64,000 nucleotides of DNA from positions 186,001 to 250,000 of the forward strand of contig BDIU01000032.1 of the NCBI GenBank assembly GCA_002118135.1, in the 5' to 3' direction. The first letter of the stretch is position 1. The number at the start of each line of letters is the position of its first letter. Shown here piece after piece: positions 39,989-55,161 of this stretch. The stretch is from Trebouxia sp. TZW2008 (taxonomy: Eukaryota; Chlorophyta; Trebouxiophyceae; Trebouxiales; Trebouxiaceae). The notes under the pieces are model-generated. The model was not told the DNA's origin and made no database searches. It saw nothing but the letters and a program-made list of their open reading frames with translations. Made by a program: the position numbers and the translations under genes.

Positions 39989-40549
39989 CAATACAACGCA
40001 GCTTGAACGGCAACCCCGGAGTGGCAATGTCGCCAATGCATGCGTTGTTGTATGTATAGGTTAAACGTGCAGGTAGTCAAGCTTTGTCACGACCCCGCAA
40101 CAAGTATCGAGAGGCTGCACAACGCGTCACCCTTCACATGCCTCTCTGTTTGTTGGGTCGATCAGTGATGACCCAGCAGCTCCGGCACGAAACGGAGCAG
40201 CGCATGCTACTCGGCCTCTGGAAGACGTTACATGCTGGCGTTACTCCTGCTGCCTTGAGATTATAGCCCTATTGTAGCCTTATAGCTTTGTGATTACATA
40301 CAGCTGAATGGCGCAAACCACAGTGCTGCTGACAATTCTTAATCAGACCTGAATGTCTGCTCTCTGCCATCAACATGGTAAGCAGAATTGCGATTTGCAG
40401 AGCAATTCAAGCTTTTCTCCATGATCACCAACATCTTCACATATCAAAACTGCAATGTAGTTTGCACCATAATCTTCTCATCCAGCACTCGCAAGCTAAA
40501 GCTTGCCTTGACACCCTCATGCATTCATGCGCAGCGTCCATGGTCAAGA

Positions 40550-41403
40550 TCAGAAGTTTTCCTTCTCCAGGCCTGGCAGACGTTTTGCCCAGGTGTTCTG
40601 CACCAGCAGGAGTGAGCTGTCTTGCATTCAAAGGTGATCATGAAGCAAACAACGGTCTTACCAGGGCATTTCTGACATCCTCGGTAGGACTCTCTTTGTC
40701 AACCAAATACTTGGTTATGGCTCCAGGCAGCAGCAGCAAGCCAAACAGCTGGATCGGAAAGCCCAAAAGCTGCATAGACAGCACAGCAATGTTTGACAGT
40801 GGTCCTTGATGCATCTGCACAGGTTTTCGTCTGTCACTTACAATGTTCAAGCCAGGCTTGTGAATCAGCCACTCTGCAAGGAGGATGGCAGAGACAGATG
40901 CACCAGCCCAGGCTGCCACAGCTGTCTTGTTGGCAGAGTTCTCGTACTGAAAGAAACACAGAGGATGACTTGACGGTGTCGGCAGGACAGGCTGGGTCGA
41001 GGACGTGCACTGCCTCAAGAAGGAGCAGGGGAACAAAAGCCTGGCTTCTCACCTTTTCGGCAAGCTTGCCCAGAACGCCGTCAAGGCCGACTGGCTCTTG
41101 ACCGCTGGATGCTTGCCATACCAGACCTGTAGCATGTGACGCTCGGCGTTTATGTGGTGCATAGCATCTGACGATCACTGATGTCGAGCTTAAGCGGTAA
41201 CAAACACCATTTCAAAATGTGTTGAATGGACATGCTCAGCAATGCAGCAACTTCTCACCAGCCTTCCTGACCGGCCGGCTCCTGCCAAAGGGTCGGCTCA
41301 CTGCTGGGCGCGTAAGGCAAGTTGTCGAACTTATCTTACTTGGACCGCGCACTGCGACAGGTTTGCATGACGCAGAAAACGTCTGAGCTTGTAGGCAGGC
41401 CAT
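40550..41403 (-). CDS. Plastid-targeted two-helix membrane protein, CURT1/CAAD-like
   Basis: Five exons: 41403-41259, 41126-41053, 40946-40842, 40769-40662 and 40597-40550 (stop TGA 40552-40550), 159 residues, all phases consistent. The N-terminus MACLQAQTFSASCKPVAVRG and the next 30 residues are Ser/Arg/Pro-rich without acidic residues, typical of a chloroplast transit peptide. Mature part: an amphipathic stretch (DGVLGKLAEKYENSANK), helix 1 (AVAAWAGASVSAILLAEWL), a short loop (HKPGLN), helix 2 (LGFPIQLFGLLLLPGAITKY) and a charged tail ending NTWAKRLPGLEKENF. This is the layout of CURT1/CAAD thylakoid proteins, which bend thylakoid margins. Sequence similarity is loose, so family membership is inferred from architecture. 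An upstream in-frame ATG (41454) would add 17 residues. It is divergent from the 41759 gene. Confidence 0.6.
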
Positions 41404-41758
41404 GTTACTCGCAACTTGTAAGTCTTGCAAAACCGCTGAATCAAAGAATTGCAACTAGGCTGTCACTAAAGGCGCGCTGAGTTACCAGGCTGGATTGGCA
41501 CAAGTTCTACATCGTCAAATCTTTGTATTGCAGTAATTTCAATCAATCAGACCCCACAGCTTCAAACGATGTCACTCATGTGTGCCTTCAGTGATGTGTG
41601 CAGCAACTTTGCGCTCGAGTGATCACCACTCTGCGCTATAGCACCAAATAGGTTGACTGCAAGCACGGGCATCGCTGACGATTAGCAAAGCTCGCACTCA
41701 AGTTGCCGTTGAGCAACCTGCATGCTCGCTGATCAGTGATGTTCTGGCTGACAACGCG
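41404..41758. promoter_or_regulatory. Probable shared promoter region between divergent genes
   Basis: About 355 bp separate the start of the CURT1/CAAD-like gene (-) from the start of the small membrane peptide ORF (+). The stretch must hold both 5' UTRs and promoters. I recognise no specific element. Confidence 0.5.
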
Positions 41759-41917
41759 ATGAAAGACAAAGTCTTAGGCCATGAGATTCCTATGCCTCTG
41801 ACAGACGTCTATATTGCAGTTGCCACTGTTGCTCTGTTCATCCCAACTGTGATTGTTGTCCACCACTGCGTTGCCTTCATCCTGAGGCGTCTGCGAGGAG
41901 TCAAAAAGCAGCAATAA
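41759..41917 (+). CDS. 52-residue single-pass membrane peptide, upstream cistron of AP-4 mu
   Basis: ATG at 41759, TAA at 41915-41917, no intron. A polar start (MKDKVLGHEIPMPLTD) precedes one hydrophobic helix (VYIAVATVALFIPTVIVV), then HHCVAFILRRLRGVKKQQ with a strongly basic end, consistent with an N-out, C-in small integral membrane protein. A second in-frame ATG (residue 12) gives a 41-residue form. The stop lies 16 bases before the ATG of the AP-4 mu gene on the same strand, far too close for a separate promoter and terminator, so the two are probably on one transcript. I do not recognise the family. Composition (one clean helix, positive tail) makes chance unlikely, but at this length it is not proof. 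Confidence 0.6.
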   Translation: MKDKVLGHEIPMPLTDVYIAVATVALFIPTVIVVHHCVAFILRRLRGVKKQQ

Positions 41918-41933
41918 GCGGTGTTCTCAGCAT

Positions 41934-44900
41934 ATGATCTCGCAATTCTTCATCTTGTCACCGAGGGGTGACACAGTGATCACCAGAGACTACCTCGGGA
42001 ACGTACCAAAGGTATTGCAGGCGCTTGAACGCAAAGTCTGGTCTCAGCACGCTGCAGCCCTGCTTGCATCAGCTAAGACCCGAGTGCAGGGCAGCTCTGA
42101 GGTCTTTTACAGGAAGGTCAGGTTTTGGGATGGTGAGGGACAGGATGCCCCGCCAGTCTTTCATGTTGATGGCGTCAACTATCTGCATGTCAAGGTCTGA
42201 CCTTGCTGTAGCGCTGTTCTAGCTGCATTGCATGCAGCTGCAATTTCTGGTGACAACATTCACTTTGGCTTGCAGGATGGAGGTGTTATGCTGGTTGCCA
42301 CAACCAGGGACAATGTGTCACCTTCACTTGTGCTTGAGCTGCTCAGACGAGTAGGAGGCATCATCAAGGCAAGACTTTGTAGCCGCAGCATACAAAATGG
42401 GCTGCTGAGTAAACAGGAACTATCAGAGCTTGCTGAACAAGTTGCACAATTGGGCGCTTTTACTGCAGGACTATTGTGGCTTATTGAGTGAGGAAGCTGT
42501 TCGCAAGAACTTTGTGCTAATCTATGAATTGCTGGACGAGGTTGTAGACTATGGCTATCCTCAAAACAGCAGCTCAGAAGCTCTGAAAGAATTCATATTG
42601 AATGAACCCACCATCTTGAAGCCAGTGAGTACACACTTTGCAGTTTTGGCTTCCCAAATCAGCTCTTCTTGACTTGAGCATTGGATTGTCTTGCTTGCTT
42701 TTGCCGAGCTACAGATGACTTGAGCAGCAACTTGTCTTGCTTGCTAAACCTTCAATGCTCATGCAGAGAAAGGCTGCAGCTGCTGCGCTGTTCAATCAAG
42801 TTGGCAAGGGCCCAACAGGAGTCATCAAGTCTGTCTTAGACACTCAGCGTACTGATGGCGGCAGACGTGACGAAATTTTTGTTGACATTGTTGAAAGGAT
42901 CAGTTGCACTTTCAACCAAACAGGCTACGTCACAGCATCACAGATAGATGGTGCCATCCAGGTACAAAGGCCACCATGTATCATGTTGCCTTAGTGTTGC
43001 ACAGTGACCCCTACTTGCACATGTCAAGCTCGAGTGTCGGGCTTTGACACGAAGAGGCAGCTCAGCTTGCAAAGGTGTCATGCATCCCTGCAGCATGTGC
43101 AGCATGAATCTGTACATCTGTGCCACATCAGGGGCATGCACAGCATTGCAGAGCTATGACCAGGTCTTTCACCTCAGGCGCCAGACAAATGAAGAAAGAC
43201 TATTGCGTATCATGTTGCCTCTGTATTGCGCAGTGCTTCCTACTTGCACATATCAAGTGCAAGTGTCAAACATTTTAGACATGTTGAGGCAGCCCAGCTT
43301 GCACATTTGTCATGCTTTATTGCGACATGTGCCATAACGTCACCAAGCACAGCATTGCAGGCCTATGACCAGAGCTATGACTCGTGCCTCAAGCAGCAGA
43401 CTGGTAGTGCAGGTGAAAAGCTACCTGGCAGGCAACCCTGCCATTTCCCTGGCGCTCAATGATAACCTAGCAATTGGTCGAAGAGAAGGAGGATCAGCCT
43501 CTCAGTTTGGCGGGGGCTATGGGAGTGAGGTGGTCATGCTAGATGACTGCAATTTCCATGAAAGTGTGTCCTTGGACAGATTTGATTCTGAGCGCACGCT
43601 GGAGCTCAAACCACCAGATGGCGAGTTTGCCCTGATGAACTACAGGTATTGCTGGGACCTGGCGTAGTGCATTTCTTTCAGCATGCTTGCCACAACGGTC
43701 AATTGAGCATGATGCATGCTGGTCACTGTTTGTTAATCAATTTTGTGTACTTCTTTTGATACCTTGCGATAACTTACAGTTCTTCGCACTCCTGGACTGC
43801 TTCTGAATACAGAAAACGCTCAGCATGGCAGACAAATACGGCTATCTTCAACGGTGTGAGTCAGATGTCACATTATTCGGATTGTTTCTGAGGTTGCATT
43901 TCAGCGTTGAGCGCTGCTGTAGTTTGTTTGGCATGAGCAGCTGTGTATTTTGCAGGAGCACATATGACTTCCGGCCGCCCTTCAAGGTGTACACCACTGT
44001 TGAGGAGGATCAAGATACTGCCAATAAGGTGACCACACAAACACTTGGTTACATTGAAGGTTGCACACAAACAAGCTGCCTGAACCTGTTTGATGCAGGT
44101 GCATCTGCTTTTGTGCTTGCTTCAGCACAAGCAGATGCAAGCAAATGAGCAACCTGATACAAGCTGGCTGTCAGTGAGTGGTGTCTGTCTGGACTTCATT
44201 CTGTGTCATAAGGCTCACGCAGCAGCATCAAAATGGTTCAGCATTTTTACTTAGCTAGCAATCAGCATCTGTCCTCATGGCATGTGCAAATTTTTATTAC
44301 TGACTGCAGGCCGTTATCTTCATCAAGGTCCGAGCAGACTTTGGCGCTGACAAAGCTGCTGCTGGGCTTGAGGTTGTTGTACCTATGCCAAAAGAGGTCC
44401 AGCGTGTAAGCTGCGAATACGAACAAGATGTGCAGCCCATTGGCAACCAGACCTGGGACTGGCAAGAAAAGCAGCATCGCCTGGTCTGGAAGCATAAGAA
44501 GGTCAAAGGCAGCACAGAATGGACCCTTCGGGTATGCTGTTCACCATGCGCTTTTTTGCATGTGACCTCTTGGCTGGACAAGAAGCTTGTGCAACCATGT
44601 TCACTGTTGTCAAATTGTCATTGTCATCCACAGTTTGCCATGTACTGTGTATGCTCACACGGAGCTTGTGCATTCAGATCCTCTGATGTCAAGACTTGTT
44701 GCACAGAAGTTCACCTGCCAATATTTGTGTCATCTACCATCTGTCGTGTTATTTGCATGATCAAGCCGGACCTGCCAGTGCATGCATGTGATTGCTGTCC
44801 ACAAATTTGCTGTTTGTTTCTATTGGACATGTGAGGCTTATGGCATTCAGGTGCGTGCCACTCTGGAGGACGCTTTCACAAACTCAGTCAGGCAAGGAAT

Positions 44901-45057
44901 TGGGCCTATCAACCTGAACTTCACAATACCAATGTACTGTGCGTCTAAGCTGCAAGTCAGATATTTGCAGATTATGAAGCATGACAAGAATTATAGTCCA
45001 TACAGATGGGTGAGGTATGTCACCATGAGCAACAGCTATGTCATCAGGACACGGTAG
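41934..45057 (+). CDS. AP4M: AP-4 adaptor complex mu subunit
   Basis: Medium subunit of the AP-4 coat adaptor, which selects Tyr-motif cargo at the trans-Golgi network. Nine exons: 41934-42011, 42090-42194, 42276-42368, 42469-42624, 42767-42961, 43413-43645, 43956-44028, 44310-44531 and 44851-45057; 453 residues, the usual length. N-terminal longin-like domain: MISQFFILSPRGDTVITRDY, then APPVFHVDGVNYLHVK, VATTRDNVSPSLVLELL and NFVLIYELLDEVVDYGYPQ. Then the linker and mu-homology domain: RRDEIFVDIVERISCTF, SYLAGNPAISLALNDNLAIG, LDDCNFHESVSLDRFDSERT, LKPPDGEFALMNYR, and near the end KLQVRYLQIMKHDKNYSPYR and WVRYVTMSNSYVIRTR. The DEVVDYGYPQ and RDY blocks match AP-4 rather than AP-1/2/3 mu. Exon 3 ends AAG followed by gcaaga, a GC-AG intron. 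It starts 16 bases after a small upstream ORF. Confidence 0.96.
42980..43400. repeat. About 220-bp tandem duplication in AP-4 mu intron 5
   Basis: Copy 1 starts at about 42980 and copy 2 at about 43209 (both atcatgttgcct). They share cctacttgcacat.tcaag, gaggcag.ccagcttgca and cacagcattgcag..ctatga. The intron before exon 6 is therefore inflated by a local duplication. Confidence 0.75.
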
Positions 45058-45801
45058 CAGAACCTATGAGCATTGCTGCTTTGTTGCTTGCTGCTGGAGA
45101 CATGACTTGAGACCTCACTTGATACAACAGACAGATGCAGAGTAATTTGCTTGCGGGAAATGGTCTCAGCAAGTTACCAGCCTGTACCAAGATGCACTGA
45201 GCCTATAGGTTTGCATAGCTACTGGCCTAGCTAGGCTTGCATACTTTACATCATGTGCTGATACGCACACAGCATCGAGGTCACTTGTAGATGAATTTGG
45301 TGCTGCAAGTCTAGTGTGATAGTGCACAATGCCATAAGCAACTGATTTGACAAAACATCACATGTATGTTCTGCTGATGCACGTGCTTGTTTGCCAGTGC
45401 TGTTGCGGATTTGAGCACACAATTTTGAATGCATCCTTTGCACTGGCACAGAGTGCAACTGCAAGTAAATCCTTGTTTTGTGTGCTTGCTGCACAATGCA
45501 ATGCACATGGGATGGGTACGCCTACACAGTGCCAGACAGCACGCATGCGCACTCCTCTGCCACACACTTTTGCTCAACATGGTCAAAGCGCTTGCACACA
45601 GCCTGTGTTTGCATTCCTACGAGAGTGAGCGAGCAAGCCTGCAACCATGCCCACAGCTTGATGCAGTTTGTAGGCTGTACAGTTCTTTGACCAGTGATGC
45701 ACAGACGCACGTCACCGACATCAGCGATTCAGATTAGCCATGCTTGAGCAACCACAGCATAGTCAATCGCTGGTTGACTTTCACACAGCTTCCCCACCCG
45801 C
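45058..45801. other. Intergenic, no feature recognised
   Basis: Between two + genes: the 3' UTR of AP-4 mu and the promoter of the hydrolase-fold gene. CG content rises after about 45800. Confidence 0.5.
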
Positions 45802-48197
45802 ATGGCACAATTTGTTGCGCTTCAGTCGCCCTCGGCGCATCATGTAGAGCACCACTTCGGGCGTATTGTATGCCATGGAGCAGCCGAAGCTACATCCTCG
45901 AGGCCTCGGCATGTCTGCCTTGCTGCCTCCTTGCAGCGCAGTGCGCGACTAAGGACAGCGACAAGACAGTGGCGATGCGACGCGGTATCTGTGGGCCAGC
46001 TTGAAGACATTGATCCTCAGACAGGGCAACCGCTGCCGCCAGTCAAAGCGAAAGTAGCTAGGTAACAGTGATCGCATTCTGGTCCAGAGCGCAAGCTGGC
46101 ATGCCTGTTTAGGACGAGCAGTGATATGTGTTTTCTGCGCTGCAGGGATCGTGTCGAAGTCAATGGGGTCCAGTGGGCTTACAGGTCCGGTCCTGAAGAT
46201 CCTGAGAAGGTAGACCAACAAAAGCGGCCGGTCTTATTATTGCATGGCATAGGGTCTGGATCCTTCAGCTACAGGTATGAAATACCTTGGCATACATGCA
46301 AATGTACTCTCCAGAGCACACCTGCAAAGAAGCCTTGCAATGCACAGGGAAATCTGTGAAATGTTGGGCAAGGAAGGCTACAAAACCGTGGCAGCTGACT
46401 GGCCTGGCCATGGCTCGTCAGACAAGGTATCCATGTCAGCGCTGCCATATTGAGAACACATCACCTGTTTCATGCACACATGCTCCTGCATGCCAGCCCA
46501 TGTATGCAAAGAGGCTGTAATGACAGCTGTGTGTTTGCAGCCAGATCCAAGTAAATTTGACTACTCGCAAATGGCCTACATCCAAGCATTAGATGGGTTG
46601 GTCAAGCAGCTGGAGTTGCCTCAACCATTTGACCTTGTAGTACAGGTCAGTAGCATGCAAGCTTGTCAGCTCTTTCACCTTAAGCGCAGCATGTGTAAAT
46701 CTTGCAGGCAATGTCACAGCAGGCACAGGTAGATTCAGATTGTATTGCATGAGCCAAATGTTAACCGCCATTACTGCTGGCTTCTGCAGGGTTTCATTCT
46801 AGGACAGTATGCCATGCTGTGGGCAATGCAGCATCCTGATCAGGTTGAGAAAATCATTGTACTGAACACACCGCTAGGCCGGCAATGCAAGCTACGGCCT
46901 GAGCTGGCTGCCTACAAAAACAAGATGGCATTTCTGCGGCCAGATCCTCAGGTTTCTCAGCCCTCCCTGTCAGCTTCTGCATGCCAACACATGGCTTGCT
47001 GTACTTCGCAAGCTTGCATCATTGTGCAAATTATGTGTCTTGTTGACATGAAGTATGTCTGCAAATTATTGTTGACCAACAGCATGTCTACCTTGTCAGT
47101 CTGAAACATGACCTGATTGTCAGCCTGCCCACATTTGAGAAATCGCTCTTCTCTTCTATAAGCTCCAATGGTTTCACAGTCTTCTGCGCTGTGCAGAAAA
47201 AGCGATTTGATGGGGCCACATACAATGCAGCTGGCAGCCAGTATCAGATGCAATGGAATGTGGCGGAGGGATACGATCTGCCCTACCAAGAACCTGGCCC
47301 AGCCACTGTTGCAATAGCAGAAACCATGAACAAGGTGCCTTTACCGACTGCTGATTGGGCATGCCCTGCAGCAATCAATGTCTTTTGCTCTGATGAGCTG
47401 ACATACCCAAGCTTGCAACAGCAGCTGTGATTGAATACAGTTTGTGGAACTTCTGCATGTGTGACATGTTGTGCATTTGGCTCATATCATGACTGCAAAG
47501 TTGCAGTTCCTGCAGCAACATAGCTTTTGGCTGTGTCATGTATGCTTATGGTAATTAAGCTTCACAAACTGAAGCCATTTGCACTTTACTTTTCAGTCCT
47601 CAGCCAGATGTGCTTGTCACCACTAACATCATTCTGAGACGTTTGCATTGTGCCATCCTTGCAGGTCGACTTTGCGGCGCTGCTGTCTGAAGTGGACAGC
47701 ACATGCAAAAAGTGGAAGAAACCTACATTACTTCTATTTGGGCAGCATGACCCTTTCATAAATGCAAAATCTACCTTTGAGTTCCTGCAAAACAAGCGCA
47801 CCAACTTTGAACTGGCACAGACTGCAACAAAGGTGAGACATTGTCAACAAGAAGCACCCCTGTTGGTTGCATATCAAGCTGACTTTGTTTGGCAAAGCCA
47901 CATATAATATTGCTTTCTCCGCACAAGCTGGAAGCTGGAAGCTGCAATATAGCAACTTTCTGTCTGAAATGCTTATGCCTGCACCTACCTGCATACATGG
48001 ATGGGCAGAAATGAGATCACAGGTCAGCTGAGTGCAATGAAATCAATGTCATCAGCAGAAACTGCATGCGAGTGTCAAACAAGACTTGTCAGCAAATAGA
48101 TGCTGTGCTACTGCAGATAGGTCATATGCCACAGGAAGACTACCCAGAAGCTATTCGGAAGACCATCACTGACTTCTTGCAGCGCAGCAAAGATTAG
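45802..48197 (+). CDS. Plastid-type alpha/beta-hydrolase-fold protein lacking the nucleophile Ser
   Basis: Eight exons: 45802-46061, 46146-46274, 46348-46426, 46541-46645, 46790-46951, 47197-47334, 47665-47832 and 48117-48197; 373 residues. The N-terminal 60 or so residues are Ala/Ser/Arg-rich (transit-like). Core: RPVLLLHGIGSGSFSYR (oxyanion-hole HG), AADWPGHGSSDKPDPS, LELPQPFDLVVQGFILGQYA, KPTLLLFGQHDPF (acid Asp) and IGHMPQEDYPEAIRK (His). The nucleophile elbow, normally G-x-S-x-G, reads G-F-I-L-G, so the catalytic Ser is missing while Asp and His remain. Plant plastid homologues with a VVQGFLVG elbow share this loss as I recall, so it is a family trait, not a local mutation. It is therefore more likely a binding or scaffold protein than a classic esterase; the substrate is unknown. 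Confidence 0.88.
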
Positions 48198-49029
48198 CAT
48201 TCACCAGGTTGCATCAGTAGACTCTCAAGCTTCTATCCTGGTCGCAGAGGCAAATTGATTGTGCCTATACTTAGCAGGCAAAGTTGTTTTACTACTAGTC
48301 AGTTTGTGCACCATATGTTACGCACCTGCGCATCAATGAAGCATTGTACAGTCATGCAGTTGATAGTTGCAACAAAACTCTTTCAGTCAGGCCGCTACAG
48401 GTGCCCTCTCTAAGAACCTTGTTGACTGACCACCTGGACAGCGTGCATAGCAGCAGCCTGGCAAACTCAATTGCATTATGCAGCTGTGTTGATCACGAGC
48501 AAGTCTTGCAGCTCAAGCCTGCGGTAGCCACAACCATGCCCAGCGACACCTGTGGCTTTCAAATTTGTCTTTGCACACTCATGATCAATGATAGCTCAGA
48601 ATCAGCTGCAGTTTACATAGCTGAGCTGTTGCTGTACACCATACACTGCATGCAGACGGGAATCAACGGGAAGAAGATGATGGTGAAATTCAACCAGCTG
48701 GCAGATCTTGTCAAACGTGTCAAAGTCTGGTCAAATTTCCTGAATTACACTGTGACAGATACAGTGGATTATCTGCGTTGTCATTTTGCACAGAAAAGCC
48801 CCTCATAGTCTTACTTACAGGTGTCAGGGGAGCAGCATGTTGCTGCCTGCGTGGCTGTCAAAGAGAACCTTCAGACACATCATGGAAGTCATCAGCAAAC
48901 GACCAAGACGTCTTCGTTGTCCTTCGTTTTTGAAGTGAAAGAGGAAGACTCACGCGGTAACTTCAGATCACACGCCTTTGGGCGGACGTTTGAGCGCAAC
49001 AAGCAGCGGGCATGCGTTCAGATCTATAG
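48198..49029. other. Intergenic between the hydrolase-fold and MYST genes
   Basis: A plus-strand frame at 48344-48808 (154 codons) is open but has no domain, no neighbours in frame and a Cys/His-rich composition like other non-coding frames here. I treat it as chance. The sequence becomes CG-rich from 48930, consistent with the MYST promoter. Confidence 0.45.
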
Positions 49030-52433
<3,404 letters not shown>

Positions 52434-53047
52434 CTTGTACAAAATCTCACCTATGATAGTTCCAGTGCTGACAAAGATGATTTGTTGGACGTGGTTTGTG
52501 TGTCTGGCTCTGTGTTGCTCTGTCTTGACAGGATTTGTCATTGCTATTCAGATTTCGATTTTGCAGTTTCCAATGATACTGAACATAGCCAAAAGGACTT
52601 TTTACAACATATCTGTGCAAAATGTTCCTCATGTGGTTGCATATTTTGTCAGCGCTTGTGTTTTGGCAGCTGCTGCAATATGCAAGTGCAATGTAACTGT
52701 GCTTTGCGACCTTTGCCGCACATCGATATCAAGCTGAATGTTCACAATCCACATGCCTTTGTCACGCGTGAGACCTTGATCTGCTCATGATTGAGCAGTG
52801 TACACAGTGTGTCATGTGCTCAGGAGATGGTGCGTGGATGATGACCACCTTCAGCTGCTGCACATTTCATTGGCATTGTGCAAAGAGGTGCATAGCCAAG
52901 CGCATGATGCGCGAAACAGCAAGCAAAACGCGACAAAAAAGTGGCCCAAGGCGCCAGCCTGCAGGTTTGACTTCAAATGGTATGATTAGTCAACGTATTG
53001 AAATTGCAAAGACAGACAGCTGCTTTTTGGTTGTGCACGCGATCGCT
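52434..53047. other. Intergenic between MYST and AP2 genes
   Basis: Same-strand spacing of about 600 bp. An open frame extends upstream of the chosen AP2 start (from 52787), but its Cys/Met/Lys-rich composition differs from the downstream protein. No other feature seen. Confidence 0.45.
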
Positions 53048-55161
53048 ATGGTTCGCACTGCACTAATCCTGCGCGACTTGCTGCCGGCAGACGCAAGCTG
53101 GGGAATGTCACCGTCTCAGCAGGAGTTGTATGCATTGTGGGACAGTGATCGCGAGATTGAACGCTTGCAGGTGCTCTGCACAAGCAATCCTCCGATCGTA
53201 CCCTGGGAAAGCTGGTCGAGCAGGCTGTTTGATTACGCACAACCCAACTCGCCAGCTACCCCAAGTGACACCGAATGCGCAACATACTTCACAGAAGCTT
53301 CGCTGCTGCCGGCCGAGGCGTACTTGTGTTCAGAGGCATACACTCAGGAGGCTTACATCGACCTGGAGTCTCACTACTGCAGCGACGAAGATGCCGACAA
53401 GCAGGACCTGCAGTACCGGCTGTTGGTTGGTGGACTACGTTCCAGCCGGAAGGCCACCTCGAGCAGGCTTGGGTCACGGAAACACTCTGGCACGCAAGCC
53501 AAGCTCATACGCAAGCCTTGCAAAACGCGATATGCATTCGAAATTGCAGACCCGTCGCGGGCTGCAAAGCAACCTGAAGCCCGCCAGACATCAACTGGTA
53601 ACACACAAACTCATCTGCAAGCATGCATATGTACTGCCCACTTGACTACTCAGCAAGTCAGGCAACACCTGCAGTACTGCAGCGCCATAGCAAACATGCT
53701 CCTGTCATGCAACTTGACATGCTGAGCATGCCTGCTGCAGGTGAACCCCAGGCCCAGCCACGTGTTGCTTCCAATCACGGCCTGGGTACACATGGTGTCT
53801 TGACGGCGAAGACAGACCAAAGCATGCCTCCTGCACAGCCCTGTTCAATCTCAATGCCCACGACCTCAGCAACAATGCCTTCATCCCTGGCGATTTCTTC
53901 AGAACTGCAGAGAGCTGTAACAGCAACCACCTCCTTGGCAGCACAGGCAGCAGCTGCTCTGCACCCGCCCACCAGCAGTCTGCCTTGTGTGCCTGATGAA
54001 GATGAGTCTGACTTTGACCCACACGACTCCTTCTCGTTTGGCAACAATGCAAACGAGTGCTCAGCAGCTGCAGCTCCATCAGCTGTCAAAGTCACCTCAA
54101 ACGCGCCTAAGAAGGATGGCAGGCATAGTCAAGATGATGTCATGCCCACATCAGTCATGTGCACCGATGAGGACCGCCCTGATGATGAGGGTCCTGAGAC
54201 ACCAGCAAGTGCTGAGAAGCATGCCTGTGTCATCATTAGGTATGCATGCTCAGAGTGCAGAGTGCAATATGGCCCAAAATGCTCACTAGACTAATGCCTT
54301 GACTGTGCTCATTGCAGGCACAATCAGCCCAATCTATCTCAGCCCATTGAGCCCACTCTTGGTTCGTACAAGCATCATGCGCCTGTAGTGCTGGACATAC
54401 AGGTCTGCTGACCTTGGCTCTAACATCAAAGCAACGCTACAGGGCTAATCCTGAGCTGCTCATACTCATAGAGGCATCCATTCTGATGCCTAACAATACA
54501 GCCTTTGTTTCTGGCTTTTGCCACTTGGCTGAAATTAAGAGTGCCAATGTCAGTGACTCAGCTGCAGTTGTACCAATTTCAGGTACAGAGGTGTGAGATT
54601 GAGACCGTGGGGCAAATACGCTGCTGAGATCAGGGACACCACCAAGAATGTGCGCTTGTGGCTGGGTACCTTTGACACTGCTGAGGAGGCAGCCAGGGAG
54701 TACGACAAAGCTGCCCTGGCCATCAAGGGCCCTACTGCCAGGCTCAACTTCCCTGAAGGGCAGGCCACTGCGCCTGGTGAAGCCCCTCGACTCAGTGCTG
54801 CGCGTGAGGTGAGCAAAAGCATTATGCCCAGCAAACCTTTTACTCCCATCAATGCCTGCCTTGTGCACAGCAATTCATTCGTGCCAGTCCTTGCCTACTT
54901 GATTGTACAATGCACATGGCCACAACGCACAGCAGATGTATTGCTGGTACACATGCCACTAGTGAACATGGTCCGCTGGCGCTCAAAGGCCATAGTGCGT
55001 ATATGCACAATAGCTGCTTTGCACTCAGAGCCATGCAGCTGTGCTGCTGTGCTAAGCTTTGACTCTCCCAGGGTGCTGCACAAAGTATGCCCAGCCCAAT
55101 AGCAAGGCAAAGCTGCAGCATTGCATGGTTTGTGACATGCGCCCAACATCAGATTGTGTAA
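53048..55161 (+). CDS. AP2/ERF-domain transcription factor
   Basis: DNA-binding regulator of the plant AP2/ERF superfamily, nuclear. Exons: 53048-53597, 53654-54239, 54583-54808 and a probable last exon 55072-55161 (stop TAA 55159-55161). Exon 2 (phase 2) joins exon 3 to give [18 protein letters not shown], then [20 protein letters not shown] and [14 protein letters not shown]: a single, complete AP2 domain with the YRG and RAYD-like (REYD) elements and ERF-type [10 protein letters not shown]. The N-terminal 380 or so residues are disordered: an acidic first part ([29 protein letters not shown]) and Ser/Ala/Pro-rich exon 2 with [15 protein letters not shown], which could act as an activation region. 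The start at 53048 ([15 protein letters not shown]) is inferred; the same frame is open upstream. A possible extra exon near 54319-54408 ([20 protein letters not shown]) does not keep phase. The final exon is the least certain. Confidence 0.82.

Noticed and set aside
42025..42222. Alternative plus frame over AP-4 mu exon 2
   Set aside because: Out of frame with a textbook mu-subunit exon.
48344..48808. 154-codon plus-strand frame between the hydrolase-fold and MYST genes
   Set aside because: No domain, no splice partner in phase and composition like other random frames in tgca-rich sequence.
53046..53604. Minus-strand frames opposite the AP2 gene's first exon
   Set aside because: They are shadows of a strongly coding plus-strand exon; no splice sites or domain.
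54319..54408. Extra AP2-gene exon ([20 protein letters not shown])
   Set aside because: It has acceptor and donor look-alikes but ends in phase 0 while the AP2 exon needs phase 2; direct splicing of 54239 to 54583 fits perfectly. It could be an alternative exon.
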